Origin: Variovorax sp. CAN15
GTDB taxonomy: Bacteria > Pseudomonadota > Gammaproteobacteria > Burkholderiales > Burkholderiaceae_C
Assembly (NCBI RefSeq): GCF_030462475.1
Contig: NZ_JASMRZ010000004.1
Span: 57,249-118,069 of the forward strand
DNA: 60,821 bases
Direction: 5' to 3'
Within the stretch, counting starts at the first letter, position 1, and the number at the start of each line of letters is the position of its first letter. The notes beneath the pieces are model-generated. The model was not told the DNA's origin and did no database searches. It saw only the letters and a list, made by a program, of their open reading frames with translations. Position numbers and translations under genes: made by a program. This document shows, in pieces, positions 1-11,800 of the stretch.

Positions 1-1
1 C

Positions 2-514
2 ACGCTGATGGAAGGCGCCACCTCCACCGGCAACTACGCCTACGACTCGGCCTTCTGCCGCGGCGACCGCTTCATGATGGTGGGCGACGCCTACGCCTTC
101 GTCGATCCGATGTTCTCCTCGGGCGTGTACCTGGCGATGAACAGCGGCTTCGAGGCCGCGACCTGCGCCGACCATTGGCTCAAGGGCGAGATGAAGGAGG
201 CCGAAAAGGCCTTCCGCCACTACGAGAAGGTGATGAAGCACGGACCGAAGATGTTCTCGTGGTTCATCTACCGCATCACATCGCCGGCCATCCGGCGCCT
301 GTTCATGAACCCGCGCAACATCTGGCGCATGCAGGAAGCGCTGCTGTCCATCCTGGCCGGCGACCTGTTCCGCAACACGCCCATCGGCCCGCGCTTCTGG
401 GGCTTCAAGGTGACGTACTACGCCTCTTGCCTGGGCATCTTGCCGCAGGCCATCAAGACCTGGGCCTGGCGCCGGCGCAACCTCAAGGAGTCGCTGGAAG
501 CCGCAAAAACCTGA
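2..514 (+). CDS. Flavin-dependent halogenase-like oxidoreductase, C-terminal part
   Basis: The reading frame enters from the left edge of the window and stops at 512-514, so only about 170 C-terminal residues are visible. The run GDAYAFVDPMFSSGVYLAM matches the conserved FAD-contacting segment (GDA-x-x-F-x-DP-x-x-S-x-G) of the tryptophan-halogenase / geranylgeranyl-reductase-like flavoprotein superfamily. It is followed by the usual helical C-terminal domain rich in Trp and Tyr. The substrate cannot be told from this part, and many members of this superfamily are oxidoreductases that do not halogenate. It is convergent with the glyoxylate genes, separated from them by a repeat with strong hairpins (521-616) that could act as a terminator. 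Family assignment is fairly secure; function is inference. Confidence 0.75.
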   Translation, partial: TLMEGATSTGNYAYDSAFCRGDRFMMVGDAYAFVDPMFSSGVYLAMNSGFEAATCADHWLKGEMKEAEKAFRHYEKVMKHGPKMFSWFIYRITSPAIRRLFMNPRNIWRMQEALLSILAGDLFRNTPIGPRFWGFKVTYYASCLGILPQAIKTWAWRRRNLKESLEAAKT

Positions 515-520
515 TTCTTT

Positions 521-616
521 CCAGGAACACCGCGGACCCGGCTTTGCCGGGCCGCAGGTGTTGCCCCCGGCGAGGGGGTTGGCGAAGCGACACGAAGTGC
601 GCGAAGCCTGGGGGAG
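521..616. repeat. Dispersed intergenic repeat, copy A
   Basis: About 96 bp of GC-rich sequence whose reverse complement aligns along its length with 49123-49220 and 51901-52000. The shared core reads, in order, a C-run, GGCTTCGCGCACTTCGTGTC, a short C-run/G-run inverted repeat, and CCCGGCAAAGCCGG, bracketed by AACACC and GGTGTT. These elements can fold into two adjacent hairpins. It sits between the 3' ends of two convergent genes. Confidence 0.75.
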
Positions 617-623
617 TGCCTGT

Positions 624-1535
624 TCAGTCAGGAGTGACGGTGTGCTGGGCGAGCGCCTCGAGCGCGCGCACCAGCGCCGAGTGGTCGAGCTGGCCGTAGC
701 CCAGTGCCGCGCAGGCGTTCATGAGCTGCGCCGCGCCGGCCGTCTGCGGCAGCGACACGCCCAGCGAACGGGCGCTCTGCATCGCGAGGTTCAGGTCCTT
801 CTGGTGCAGTGCGATGCGAAAGCCCGGCGCGAAGGTGCGCTTGATCATGCGCTCGCCGTGCACTTCGAGGATGCGCGAGCTGGCGAAGCCGCCCATCAGC
901 GCCTGGCGCACCTTGGCCGGGTCGGCGCCCGCCTTCGAGGCGAACACCAGCGCCTCGCCCACCGCCGCGATGTTCAGCGCCACGATGATCTGGTTGGCCA
1001 CCTTGCAGACCTGGCCGTCGCCGGCGCCGCCCACGAGCGTGACGTTCTTGCCCATCCTGTCGAGCAGCGGCTTCACGCGGCCGAAGGTGCCTTCGTCGCC
1101 GCCGCACATGATCGTGAGGCTGGCGGCCTTGGCGCCCACTTCGCCGCCGGAGACCGGCGCGTCGATGTAGCCGGCGCCCAGCGCGGTGATGCGTCGCGCG
1201 AAGTCCTTGGTGGCGATCGGGTCGATGGAGCTGCAGTCCACCACGATCTTGCCGCTGGAGCCCTTCAGGCCGTCGGCCACGCCTTCGGTACCGGGCGCGC
1301 CGAACAGCACCTTCTCCACGTCGGGCGTGTCCGGCACCATGATGAAGACCACGTCGGCCTGGCGCGTCACTTCGGCCGCCGAGGCGCAGATGGTCGCCTT
1401 CGACACGAAGGGCTCGGGCGTGTTGCCGTGCGTGTTCACGAACAGCTGGTAGCCCGCCTCGAGCAGGTGGCCCGCCATGGGCGCGCCCATGATGCCGAGG
1501 CCGATGAATCCGATCTTCTGTTGCTGGGTCGTCAT
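624..1535 (-). CDS. glxR: 2-hydroxy-3-oxopropionate (tartronate semialdehyde) reductase
   Basis: A 303-residue member of the beta-hydroxyacid dehydrogenase family. It reduces tartronate semialdehyde to D-glycerate with NAD(P)H, the last step of the glyoxylate carboligase route in the cytosol. The N-terminal Rossmann motif is GFIGLGIMGAPM (residues 9-20), the substrate-binding signature is DAPVSGG (about 125-131), and the catalytic lysine is K178 in GQVCKVANQI. An in-frame ATG lies 30 bases upstream at 1565, but ATG 1535 is preceded by an AAGGA-type ribosome site at good distance and gives the usual family start. It is the last gene of gcl-hyi-glxR, 39 bp after hyi. A garR-type paralogue with the same chemistry would look the same; the context favours glxR. 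Confidence 0.92.
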   Translation of the reverse strand: MTTQQQKIGFIGLGIMGAPMAGHLLEAGYQLFVNTHGNTPEPFVSKATICASAAEVTRQADVVFIMVPDTPDVEKVLFGAPGTEGVADGLKGSSGKIVVDCSSIDPIATKDFARRITALGAGYIDAPVSGGEVGAKAASLTIMCGGDEGTFGRVKPLLDRMGKNVTLVGGAGDGQVCKVANQIIVALNIAAVGEALVFASKAGADPAKVRQALMGGFASSRILEVHGERMIKRTFAPGFRIALHQKDLNLAMQSARSLGVSLPQTAGAAQLMNACAALGYGQLDHSALVRALEALAQHTVTPD

Positions 1536-1574
1536 GTCTCTTTTTCCTTGTCCGATGTCATTCATTCATTCATT

Positions 1575-2360
1575 TCATTGCTGCTGCGTGAGCGCATGCC
1601 GCCATCCGAGGCCCTCGACCGTGGTGGCGCGCGGCTTGTATTCGCAGCCGATCCAGCCGTCGTAGCCCAGCGAGTCGATGTGCCTGAAGAGCCACGGGTA
1701 GTTGATCTCGCCCGTGCCCGGCTCGCCGCGCCCAGGGTTGTCGGCCAGCTGGATGTGGCCGATCCGTGCGAGGTGCTTCGAGAGCGTGTTCCCCAGCTCG
1801 CCTTCCATGCGCTGCGCGTGGTAGATGTCGTACTGCACACGCAGGTTGGACGAGCCGACTTCGTCGACAAGCGCCAGCGCCTGGTCGGTGCGCGTGAGGA
1901 AGAAGCCCGGAATGTCGAAGGTGTTGATGGGCTCGATCAGCAGGCGCAGGCCCGCCGCTTCGAGCTCGCGCGCGGCGAGGCGCAGGTTGGCTACCACCGT
2001 CTTGTGCGCCGCGTCCCTGTCGACGCCCGCGGGCACCTTGCCCACGAGGCAGTTGACCTGCGGGCAACCCAGCGCGGTCGCGTAGTCGATCGCCACGCCG
2101 ATGCCTTCGGCGAACTCGCCGGTGCGGTCGGGATGGCAGGCGATGCCGCGCTCGCCCTTGTCCCAGTCGCCGGCCGGCAGGTTGTGCAGCACCTGCTCCA
2201 GGCCGTTGGCGCGCAGGGCGGCGGCGAGTTCCTTCTTCTCGAAGGGGTAGGGGAAGAGGTACTCCACCCCCTTGAAGCCGGCCTTGGCGGCGGCCTCGAA
2301 GCGCTGCATGAAGGGCAGCTCGGTGAAGAGCATCGTGAGGTTGGCTGCGAACTTGGGCAT
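1575..2360 (-). CDS. hyi: Hydroxypyruvate isomerase
   Basis: 261 residues, TIM-barrel of the xylose-isomerase-like / AP endonuclease 2 superfamily, the normal length for Hyi. It interconverts hydroxypyruvate and tartronate semialdehyde. Visible family features are the start MPKFAANLTMLFTELPF, the metal-site segment LLIEPINTFDIPGFFLT (Glu ligand) and YDIYHAQRMEG, and the C-terminal CEYKP with a further Glu. The start at 2360 is the ATG giving the canonical N-terminus; longer versions of the frame overlap gcl and are not needed. It lies 20 bp downstream of gcl and 39 bp upstream of glxR, so the three are almost certainly one transcript. Confidence 0.93.
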   Translation of the reverse strand: MPKFAANLTMLFTELPFMQRFEAAAKAGFKGVEYLFPYPFEKKELAAALRANGLEQVLHNLPAGDWDKGERGIACHPDRTGEFAEGIGVAIDYATALGCPQVNCLVGKVPAGVDRDAAHKTVVANLRLAARELEAAGLRLLIEPINTFDIPGFFLTRTDQALALVDEVGSSNLRVQYDIYHAQRMEGELGNTLSKHLARIGHIQLADNPGRGEPGTGEINYPWLFRHIDSLGYDGWIGCEYKPRATTVEGLGWRHALTQQQ

Positions 2361-2380
2361 GTCTTTTCTCTTCCTTCTTT

Positions 2381-4171
<1,791 letters not shown>

Positions 4172-4203
4172 TGTGAAGTCTCCTTTGGGATGGGCTCACT
4201 GTA

Positions 4204-4221
4204 GGAATCCGGGCGGATTCC
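4204..4221. promoter_or_regulatory. Inverted repeat in gcl / lysR promoter region
   Basis: GGAATCC-GGGC-GGATTCC, 7-bp arms around a 4-bp centre, between the divergent gcl and LysR-family genes. It shares the GGAAT/ATTCC half-site with the palindrome at 4249-4265, so both may be sites for the divergent LysR protein. Inferred operator. Confidence 0.45.
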
Positions 4222-4248
4222 AAGAAGACGGCTGCGGACCATAAAACC

Positions 4249-4265
4249 TATTCCAGGCTGGAATA
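4249..4265. promoter_or_regulatory. Palindrome TATTCCAGGCTGGAATA, likely LysR box
   Basis: A 17-bp perfect palindrome with an odd centre. It contains the T-N11-A arrangement (ATTCC...GGAAT) typical of LysR-type binding sites. It ends 19 bp before the chosen LysR start at 4285, where autoregulation would be expected. Confidence 0.6.
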
Positions 4266-4284
4266 AGTGACTACCATCCGGCCC

Positions 4285-5187
4285 ATGGACAGATTGCTTG
4301 CAATGGAAATGTTCGTTCGAGTGGTCGAGACGGGCAGCTTCTCGAAGGCCGCGCGCGAGTTCAACACCACGCAGCCCACGGTGACCAAGCAGATCGCCGC
4401 CACCGAGGAGCGGCTGAAGGTGCGGCTGCTCAACCGCAACACGCGCGGCGTGAGCCTCACCGAACCGGGCGCGCTCTACTACGAGAAGTGCAAGACCATC
4501 GTGCGCGAGGCAGAGGAGGCCGACAGCATCGTGCAGCTGCGGCAGAACCAGGCGCAGGGGCTGTTGCGCGTGGGCACCTCGGTGGCCTTCGGGCGGCGCG
4601 TGGTGGTGCCGCTGGCGCTCGAATACATGAGCCGGCATCCGCAGGTGCAGCTCGACCTGAGCTTCGAGGACCGCTACGTGGACCTCATCGCGCAGGGCAT
4701 CGACGTGGCCATCCGCATGGGCAAGCTGGCCGATTCGTCACTGGGCGCGCGCTACCTGGGCGTCAACCCGTGGGTGATGGTCGCTTCGCCCGCCTACCTG
4801 AAGAAGCACGGCACGCCGAAGCGCGCGCAGGACCTGAGCGCGCACGTGGCGCTGATCTACAGCAGCGTGGTGGGCGACGAGTTCTGGCGCATGCACACGC
4901 CCAAGGGCGAGCCGGTCACGGTGCCCGTGTCGGGCCGCTTCCGCTCGAACAACCTCTCGGCCGTGCTGGCGGCGGCGCGCGACGGCCTCGGCATTGCGCT
5001 CATGCCGCGCTACGTGGCCAGCGATTCGCTGGCAGCCGGCAAGGTGCGCGAGGTGCTGGGCGACCATGCGCTGCCCGAGCAGGAGATCCACGCCGTCTTC
5101 CCTTCGCCCAAGCTGGTGCCGGGCAAGGTGTCGGGCTTCGTCGCCTTCCTGCAGGGGCGTTTCGCCGAAGGCTGGTGGGAGGCCTGA
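4285..5187 (+). CDS. LysR-family transcriptional regulator of the gcl operon (likely)
   Basis: 300 residues from ATG 4285 (MDRLLAMEMFVRVVETGSF, the standard LysR N-terminus). A GTG six codons earlier is possible. Residues 1-60 form the winged helix-turn-helix (SFSKAAREFNTTQPTVTKQI). The rest is a two-lobed substrate-binding domain ending in GLGIALMPRYVA and a short dimer region. The divergent arrangement with gcl and the palindromes between them make it the probable glyoxylate/allantoin-type activator or repressor of gcl-hyi-glxR. The inducer is unknown. Confidence 0.9.
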   Translation: MDRLLAMEMFVRVVETGSFSKAAREFNTTQPTVTKQIAATEERLKVRLLNRNTRGVSLTEPGALYYEKCKTIVREAEEADSIVQLRQNQAQGLLRVGTSVAFGRRVVVPLALEYMSRHPQVQLDLSFEDRYVDLIAQGIDVAIRMGKLADSSLGARYLGVNPWVMVASPAYLKKHGTPKRAQDLSAHVALIYSSVVGDEFWRMHTPKGEPVTVPVSGRFRSNNLSAVLAAARDGLGIALMPRYVASDSLAAGKVREVLGDHALPEQEIHAVFPSPKLVPGKVSGFVAFLQGRFAEGWWEA

Positions 5188-5206
5188 GCGCCTCCTCGCC
5201 ACGGCT

Positions 5207-6706
5207 TCAGGCCGGCACGAAGGCGCCGTGAAGGCCCAGCGGCAGGGCGTAGGGCAGCGTGGCCCGCGCCACCGGACCCGCCGCGAGATTGTCGGCCGCG
5301 AAGCATGAGAGCACCGTCTTCTGCCGCCCGAAGTCGAACGCCGTGCCCAGCACCCAGCCGGGCCTGGAGCCGTCGGGCACGAAGACATGTTCTTCCACCA
5401 TGGTCTGCTGGCCGTAGACGAAGCGCTGGCTGCGGCCGGTCTCGACGTCGGTGCGCGCGATCGCGCCGAAGCCGGGCAGGTCGCGCCGGATCTGCGTGGC
5501 GTGCACCACCTGGCGATGCCGCAGGCCGACTCTGCGCGGATCGATGCGCGGGAATTCGGCCTCCTGTGCCAGCGCCGTCTGCGTGGCCCGGCCGGTGGCC
5601 AGGTTCAGCGTGGCGACAGTCAGGTGCGGCTCGGTGGTCTTCACGCGGCGGGCGCGCATCACTTCGCGGTTGCTGATGAACACTGAATCGGCGTTCTCCG
5701 AGCGGACGTAGTCGACGTGGATCCGCGTGCCGCGCGGCGTGTCTTCCTCCCAGGCATTGCCGACGTGGAACAGGAAGCCGGCCGGCAGCGCGAGCATCTG
5801 GCGGCGCTCCCAGTTCTGCTTGTCGACCACCAGCGCGCGCATGCCGAGCTCGGGCCGCCATACGTGAGCGTCGAGAAAACTCGTGCCGTCCGTCTTGCGC
5901 TTGCCGTCGTAGACCAGCGGCGGCAGCAGGAAAACCAGGTGCCGCGCGGTCACGGCGAAGTCGTGGACCATCGGCATGTCGGCCACCGGCACCACGGCCG
6001 CGCGCCGCAGCGTGCCTTCGGGTGCTATCTCGTACAGCGCCAGCAGGCCCTGGCCGGAACTGACGCCGAAGTTCCACACCGTGCCGTCCGGGTCGATCTT
6101 GGGGTGGGCCGAGAACGGCATGCCCGCGAGGTCGGTGCGCCAGGTCTTCACGCCCAGCGTGTCCAGCGTGTCCGCGTCGACGCGCGTGGCCGAGCCGCCT
6201 TCCCACAGGGCCAGCACCTCGCCACGCATCGGCAGCACGCTGGTGTTGGCGACGTTGATGCTGTCTGCCGAGGTCGGGGGCTCCACACCCGGCGGCATGG
6301 TGCCGAAGGCCTCGAACAGGCGGTGGCCGGCCTTCACTTCGGCTACTCGCTTGGGCGTGGCGACATAGCGGCCCTGGTGCCGCACGTCGGTGCCCTCGAT
6401 CACGAAGCGGTGCACCATGCCGTCGCCGTCGAACCAGTGGTGGTAGCGTTGGCCGCCCATGTCGTGGCCGGCCGGGCCGATGCGAAACAGCGTGCCCGCC
6501 ACCGCATCGGGAAAGCGCCCGCGCACCGTGGCGCGGGTCAGCGGGAAGTCGCCGGGCGGCGTGGCGAAGCCCGTCTTCCAGGGGGCGGTGGAAGCCTCGA
6601 ATTGGGCCTGCCAGTCGTCCGCCGTGCCGGCTGCGCGCGCCAGCGGTGCCAGCAGGGGGAGGGCGCCGGCCGAAGCCAGCAGGCGAAGGAGTTCGCGTCG
6701 TTCCAT
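5207..6706 (-). CDS. Carotenoid oxygenase (RPE65/lignostilbene dioxygenase family), exported
   Basis: 499 residues. The seven-bladed carotenoid-cleavage-oxygenase fold is indicated by its four iron-binding histidines in the expected contexts: H201 (FSAHPKIDPDG), H248 (MVHDFAVT), H314 (FLFHVGNAWE) and H493 (LGLHGAFVPA). Such enzymes cleave a C=C bond of carotenoids, stilbenes or related phenylpropanoids with O2. The N-terminus MERRELLRLLASAGALPLLAP has a twin-arginine-like RR and a hydrophobic stretch ending at ARA, suggesting Tat export, which is less common for this family. It lies 18 bp after a DUF2141 gene, so probably one operon. The substrate cannot be told; stilbenoids or lignin-derived compounds are as likely as carotenoids. 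Confidence 0.88.
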   Translation of the reverse strand: MERRELLRLLASAGALPLLAPLARAAGTADDWQAQFEASTAPWKTGFATPPGDFPLTRATVRGRFPDAVAGTLFRIGPAGHDMGGQRYHHWFDGDGMVHRFVIEGTDVRHQGRYVATPKRVAEVKAGHRLFEAFGTMPPGVEPPTSADSINVANTSVLPMRGEVLALWEGGSATRVDADTLDTLGVKTWRTDLAGMPFSAHPKIDPDGTVWNFGVSSGQGLLALYEIAPEGTLRRAAVVPVADMPMVHDFAVTARHLVFLLPPLVYDGKRKTDGTSFLDAHVWRPELGMRALVVDKQNWERRQMLALPAGFLFHVGNAWEEDTPRGTRIHVDYVRSENADSVFISNREVMRARRVKTTEPHLTVATLNLATGRATQTALAQEAEFPRIDPRRVGLRHRQVVHATQIRRDLPGFGAIARTDVETGRSQRFVYGQQTMVEEHVFVPDGSRPGWVLGTAFDFGRQKTVLSCFAADNLAAGPVARATLPYALPLGLHGAFVPA

Positions 6707-6724
6707 GGCAGTCTTCCTTCGTCT

Positions 6725-7162
6725 TCAGTGCAGGTGGATGACGGTCTGCATATCGGCTTCGACGCTGATCGCCGCCGCATCGAAGCCGGGCGCGGCGCGG
6801 TTGCCCTTGGCGTCGTTCGAGAAGCCGTAGCGCTCGGTGGGCATGCCCATGAGGTTGGTGTCGAGCTTGCCGTTGCCGTTCTCGTCGGCGAACACGCGCA
6901 GCGCGTAGCGGCCGGGTGCCAGCCCCGTGAACACCAGGCGGGCCTTGCCCTCGCGCATCGGCGCGGTCTGCGAGGCCACCGGCTTGCCGTCGGCGTAGCT
7001 GGCGGCGTCGCCATACACGGCGACGTAGAGGGTGGCGTCGGCGGCCGGGCCGTCGGCGACGCTCAGGCTCAGGTCGGCGGCGAGGGCGCCCAGGGGGGCC
7101 AGGATCGCGGCCGCGCACAGGGCGCGCGCGGCGGGGCGGAAGCGGAGAAAGCTGGGGTGCAT
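6725..7162 (-). CDS. DUF2141 domain secreted protein
   Basis: 145 residues with a cleavable signal peptide (APLGALAADL, probable cleavage after LAA). The mature part is a small beta-sandwich-like domain with the DUF2141 signature: FADENGNGKLDTNLMGMPTE followed by YGFSN. The Asp/Asn-rich segment resembles a calcium-binding loop. DUF2141 proteins have no established function. The gene directly precedes a Tat-type carotenoid oxygenase on the same strand, so both products probably work in the periplasm. Confidence 0.85.
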   Translation of the reverse strand: MHPSFLRFRPAARALCAAAILAPLGALAADLSLSVADGPAADATLYVAVYGDAASYADGKPVASQTAPMREGKARLVFTGLAPGRYALRVFADENGNGKLDTNLMGMPTERYGFSNDAKGNRAAPGFDAAAISVEADMQTVIHLH

Positions 7163-7287
7163 GACGGGCCTCGTTGTTGGTTGGAGGCCCGACGATCCCG
7201 CAGGCCGGGCGCGGCGCCCAGCCTCATGCGACGGAATGCGGAATTGCGCGCGCGAAATGCGCGCGTGGGGGGTGGACGGCGCCGGTT

Positions 7288-8403
7288 TCAGGCCTTGTCT
7301 TCAGGGGCGCCCTGCTTGCCCGGCTGTGCGCCATCGGGCAGCTCGTGCCCGGGGCCCACGTGGCCGGAATCGGCAAAGAGACTCCAGGCCGCCATGAACA
7401 GCGCCGCGATCACCGGCCCGATCACGAAGCCGTTGATGCCGAAGATCGCCATGCCGCCGATGGTCGACATCAGCACGATGTAGTCGGGCATCTGCGTGTC
7501 CTTGCCCACCAGCACGGGGCGCAGGATGTTGTCGACCAGGCCGATCACGAACACGCCCACGAAGATCAGCACGCCGCCCTGCCAGAAATGCCCCGTGGCC
7601 AGGAAGTAGATGGCCACAGGCCCCCAGATCAACGCCGCGCCCACGGCAGGCAGCAGCGACAGGAAGGCCATCAGCACCGCCCACAGCAGCGCGCCCTGCA
7701 CGCCGAGGAACCAGAACGCCAGCCCGCCGATCGAGCCCTGCGCGACCGCCACGGCCACGTTGCCCTTGACGGTGGCGCGGATCACGGTGGTGAACTTGTT
7801 CAGCAGGTAGTGGGCGTGCGGCTTGGCCAGCGGCACTGCGTCGCGCATCGTCTTCGACAGCGTCGAGCCGTCGCGCACCAGGAAGTAAAGCAGGTACAGC
7901 ATCACGAAGAAGCTGACGATGAAGTCGAAGGTGTTCTGCCCGATGGTCAGCGCCTGGCTCGCGATGACCTGGCTGGCCTGCCCGGCGGCCGCCGAGATGC
8001 GCGCCTGCCAGGCCGCCATGTCGCCGAGGTTGAAGCGCTCGACCAGGTTCAGCAGCCACTGCGGCGAGGCGTCGAGGATCTGCTGGAAGTAGGCCGCGAA
8101 GTTGATCTGCCCCGAACGGATGTTCTGCGTGACCAGTGCGACCTCCTGCACCAGCGACACCCCCACCATGGCCAGCGGCAGGATCACGATGAACAGGCAG
8201 ATCGCCAGCGTCGACAGCGCAGCCGCGTTGGGCTTGCCGCGCATTCTCCTCAGCAGCTTCTTGTAGAGCGGCGTGAACAGGATCGCCAGCGCCACGCCCC
8301 AGAGCACCGCGCCGAAGAACGGCATCAGCACCCAGAGGAAGGCGACGGTCACGGCGGCGAGAAGGGCGAGGAACACGCCGCGCTGGAGTTGGGGTGAGTT
8401 CAT
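7288..8403 (-). CDS. AI-2E family transporter (PerM/YdiK-like)
   Basis: 371 residues, inner-membrane protein with about eight hydrophobic segments: a pair near the N-terminus, a central soluble stretch of about 100 residues, and a C-terminal cluster. The family pattern is clear in FFVMLYLLYFLVRDG, PALGAAL-like PAVGAALIWGPVAIY and IFGINGFVIGPVIAALFMAAW. Members export autoinducer-2 (TqsA) or act as Na+/H+ antiporters; many, like YdiK, have no known substrate, so the name is only a family label. It has no clear operon partner. Confidence 0.88.
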   Translation of the reverse strand: MNSPQLQRGVFLALLAAVTVAFLWVLMPFFGAVLWGVALAILFTPLYKKLLRRMRGKPNAAALSTLAICLFIVILPLAMVGVSLVQEVALVTQNIRSGQINFAAYFQQILDASPQWLLNLVERFNLGDMAAWQARISAAAGQASQVIASQALTIGQNTFDFIVSFFVMLYLLYFLVRDGSTLSKTMRDAVPLAKPHAHYLLNKFTTVIRATVKGNVAVAVAQGSIGGLAFWFLGVQGALLWAVLMAFLSLLPAVGAALIWGPVAIYFLATGHFWQGGVLIFVGVFVIGLVDNILRPVLVGKDTQMPDYIVLMSTIGGMAIFGINGFVIGPVIAALFMAAWSLFADSGHVGPGHELPDGAQPGKQGAPEDKA

Positions 8404-8889
8404 AAGTGTCTCGGACTGTAGCCGAGCGCAGCGACGGTGGAAGCCGTCCGCCGGACGCGGCTCGTTCGATCGATCGATGACCGGCCGTCCTGGGTTGGGA
8501 ATATCGAGATAAATCGCACCAAAGCTTGCTCGTTTATTTCGGATGACCGAATTCGCGTCGGCCTGCGTCCTAGGATTTGCTGCAAGAAATAAAAGAGGGA
8601 GGTGAGCGTGAGCTCAATTTGCAATTGTTATTCGTGCGTAGCGATCTGCTCGTGGATTTCCTCGTGGATCCGCCCTCGGGCATGCCCGCGGGCTTCTCAC
8701 CGCATCTGCATTTGTTTGCCCCCTGATGGTCCGCCACGCCGGACTCGAATCCCGTCGGCAGAGGCGCCGTAATTCCGCAAGCCGGAAGCCCGGCATCGCA
8801 ACCGGTTGCGCGCGCATGCGCGACCGGGCCTCTTTTCTTTTCCGATCGATTTTCAAGACGCGAACAAACGCAGTCAGGGAGACTGGACA
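8404..8889. other. Gene-free stretch upstream of the Rhs gene
   Basis: 486 bp between the divergent AI-2E gene and the Rhs gene. No frame here shows a convincing protein. The part 8480-8660 has more A+T than its surroundings and probably holds both promoters. The last 20 bases contain GGGAGA, the ribosome site that sets the Rhs start at 8890. Confidence 0.6.
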
Positions 8890-11800
8890 ATGCAATCAGG
8901 CACGCCCCAGCGGCCACCATCGGGCACACATCAAGCCAAGCCCGCACCGACACCGATCGCCGAGCGCGAGCCCCAGACGGCAGTCGCGCCGCTGAACACC
9001 ATCGCTAAAGAAGACATCGCCGCCGCGAGCAAGGTGGTGGACGAATGGCTGCGGTCCTTCACCGGCGGCTACGTCACGCTCGACCGGCTGACCACGGTGC
9101 TGGGCAGCATCCCCATCGTGGGCAACATCATGGCGCTGGTGGACGTGTTTCTCGACATCGTCACCATCCTCGAGAAGAAGTCGAACGATGCCGTCACCAG
9201 GTTCCTGAACTGGGCCAGCCTCGGCATCAATCTCATCGGCCTGATTCCCGCGCCGCCCACCATGGCCGCAGCGCGCATGAGCCTGCGGCCCACGCTGCAT
9301 CTGGTCAAGCAGGAGCTCATTCATGGAGCAAGGAATCTCGGCGGGACCATCGTCACCATGCTGGTGGGGCACCTGAATGCATCCATCGTCGGTGAACTGG
9401 AGACCTTCATCGAGGGCGCCATCGCAAGGCTCTCGGGCATTCTGGAAGATTGCGCGAGGCTCTCCGACAGCATCCTGGACAACCTGATCGGCATCCTGCA
9501 GCGCGTGCTCGGCGGGCAGGACCTCTTCACCGTCGCCAGGCCGGGTGCCGCGGAGGCCAACGACTACGACCCCAAGACCCAAAGCACATGGAGCGGCATG
9601 TGGCGCCGGGCGCTGAAGTACTCCGCGGGCACTGCCAAACGGGCCGCCAACTACGCTGCCAGAAAGGCCGCCGCCTACCTGCCCGAAAGCGTACGGGCCA
9701 GGGTCAGCGAGGTGATCGAGAGCCTGATCGCCTTGAAGTCGGACTTCCGCCACCAACTGAGCGACCTCGCCAATCAGGAACTGCAGGGCAGCATCATGTG
9801 GCTGCTGCGCCAACTGCTGTTGGCCATGGCACAGAAGAAGAGCCCGCGCGCGGCCATGGTGCAGCCCGGCGCGGGGGGCGAAGCAAGAAGAAGCAGGCCC
9901 GACACCCAGGTCGAGCACCTCCGCGTACAGGCGCCGGCCAAGGGGGATCCCGGTTGCAAGAACTGTCCGCTTTCCGGCGCACAGGTTCCCTCCTCAAGCA
10001 AGTTCGCCATCAGCCTGGCGACCGGCTGCGAAAGCTTCACCCACGTCGACTTCACGCTGGTTGCGCCGCTGCCCATCACCTGGGCGCGCACATATCGCAG
10101 CAATCTCGGCGCTTTCGACGAGGGCAGCCTCGGCGCGAGATGGCTCACGCCCTACAGCACGCGCGTGGACATCGCCGCGCCGGCCCAGGGTCCGCGCTCC
10201 GGCGAGCCCAGTCTGATCTATCACGGTGCGGACGGCCGCAGCCATGCCTACCCGCTGCTGGCCGTGGGCCAGAGCTACCGCGATGCCATCGAAGAAGCGA
10301 CGCTCACACGGCTGAGCGAGACCCTTCTGGCCGTGGATTTCGGCAAGGCCATGGCGGTGGGCGAGGCCGGCGACTGGCGCGAGGTCTACGAGCTGGTGGA
10401 CACCGCTGCCAGCAAGGTCTCGACGCAGGGCAGGCAGCACTTCCGGCTCGTCGCGCTGCATGCCGGCAAGGAAGCCAGCGTCGGCCTGCGCTACGACCAT
10501 GTGATCGCAGCCACCGGCGAACAGGTCTTGAGCGACATCATCAGCAAGCAAGGCGACGTCACGATCGCCCATGTGGGCACCCGCCCCGATGCGCGAAGCG
10601 GACTGATCACCAGCCTGTGGGAGATCAAGGGCGGCCAGGTGGTGCGCCAGCTCGCCGCCTATGTCCACGATGCCGAGGGCGACCTCGTCTCGGCGCAGGA
10701 CGAAAACGGCGAAGCCTGGAACTACAGCTACAGCCACCACCTCGTGACCCGGTACACCGACCGCACGAGCCGCGGCATCAACCTTGAATACGACGGCACC
10801 GGCGTCGATGCCAGGGCGGTTCGCGAGTGGAGCGATGACGGGAGCTTCGCCCTCAGGCTCGAGTGGGACAGGAACATCCGCCTGACCTATGTGACCGACG
10901 CGCTCGGTGGAGAGACCTGGTACTACTACGACATCCTCGGCTACACCTACCGGATCATCCATCCCGACAAGCGCCAGGAGTGGTTCTTTCGCGATGAGGC
11001 GAAGAACATCACCCGCCATGTCCACACCGACGGCAGCACCGACGACTTCAACTACGACGCCGACGGCAACCTGCGGACCCGCACGCGGGCCGATGGCACT
11101 CAGGTGCACTTTGCGCACGACAAGCGCGGACGCATGACGGGCCTGCGCGACGCCGAGGGCGGTGTCTGGAAGCGCGACTACGACGCCGACGGCAATCTCG
11201 TCGAAGAGATCGACCCCCTGGGGCACAAGACCGAATACGCCTACGACAAGGCCGGCCGGCCCGTGCGCATCACCGATGCGAAGGGTGGAATCAAGTTGCT
11301 GACTTACACGCGCGCTGGTCAACTTGCCAGCCACACCGATTGCTCGGGCAAGACCACGCGGTGGGAATACGACGAGCAGGGACGCCTGGTCAAGGCGACC
11401 GATGCCATGGGCCAGAGCACGCGGTATCGCTACACGACGGCGGACGAACCCGGGAAGGCCTCCGCCGCAGCGAACGCCAACCGACCGGGCCGGCTCGAGG
11501 AAATCACCCTGCCGGACAACACCAGCGAGCATTTCGTGCACGACGGCGAGGGACGCCTGCTTGCGCACACCGATGCGCTGGGGCGCAGGACGAGCTACGA
11601 CTACACGCGCTGCGGCCTCGTGTCCCGGCGCACCGACGCGGCGGGCCACACGCTCAAATACCGCTGGGACTTGCTGGGACGCTTGAGCGAACTGCACAAC
11701 GAGAACGGCAGCCGTTACGACTTCCGCTATGACCCGGTAGGCCGATTGCTGGAAGAAGTCGGCTTCGACCGGAAGGCCACTCGGTATTGCTATGAAGACT

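Noticed and set aside
8726..8800. tRNA-like GGACTCGAATCC segment
   Set aside because: Only a T-loop-like string; no acceptor stem, anticodon arm or CCA in either orientation.
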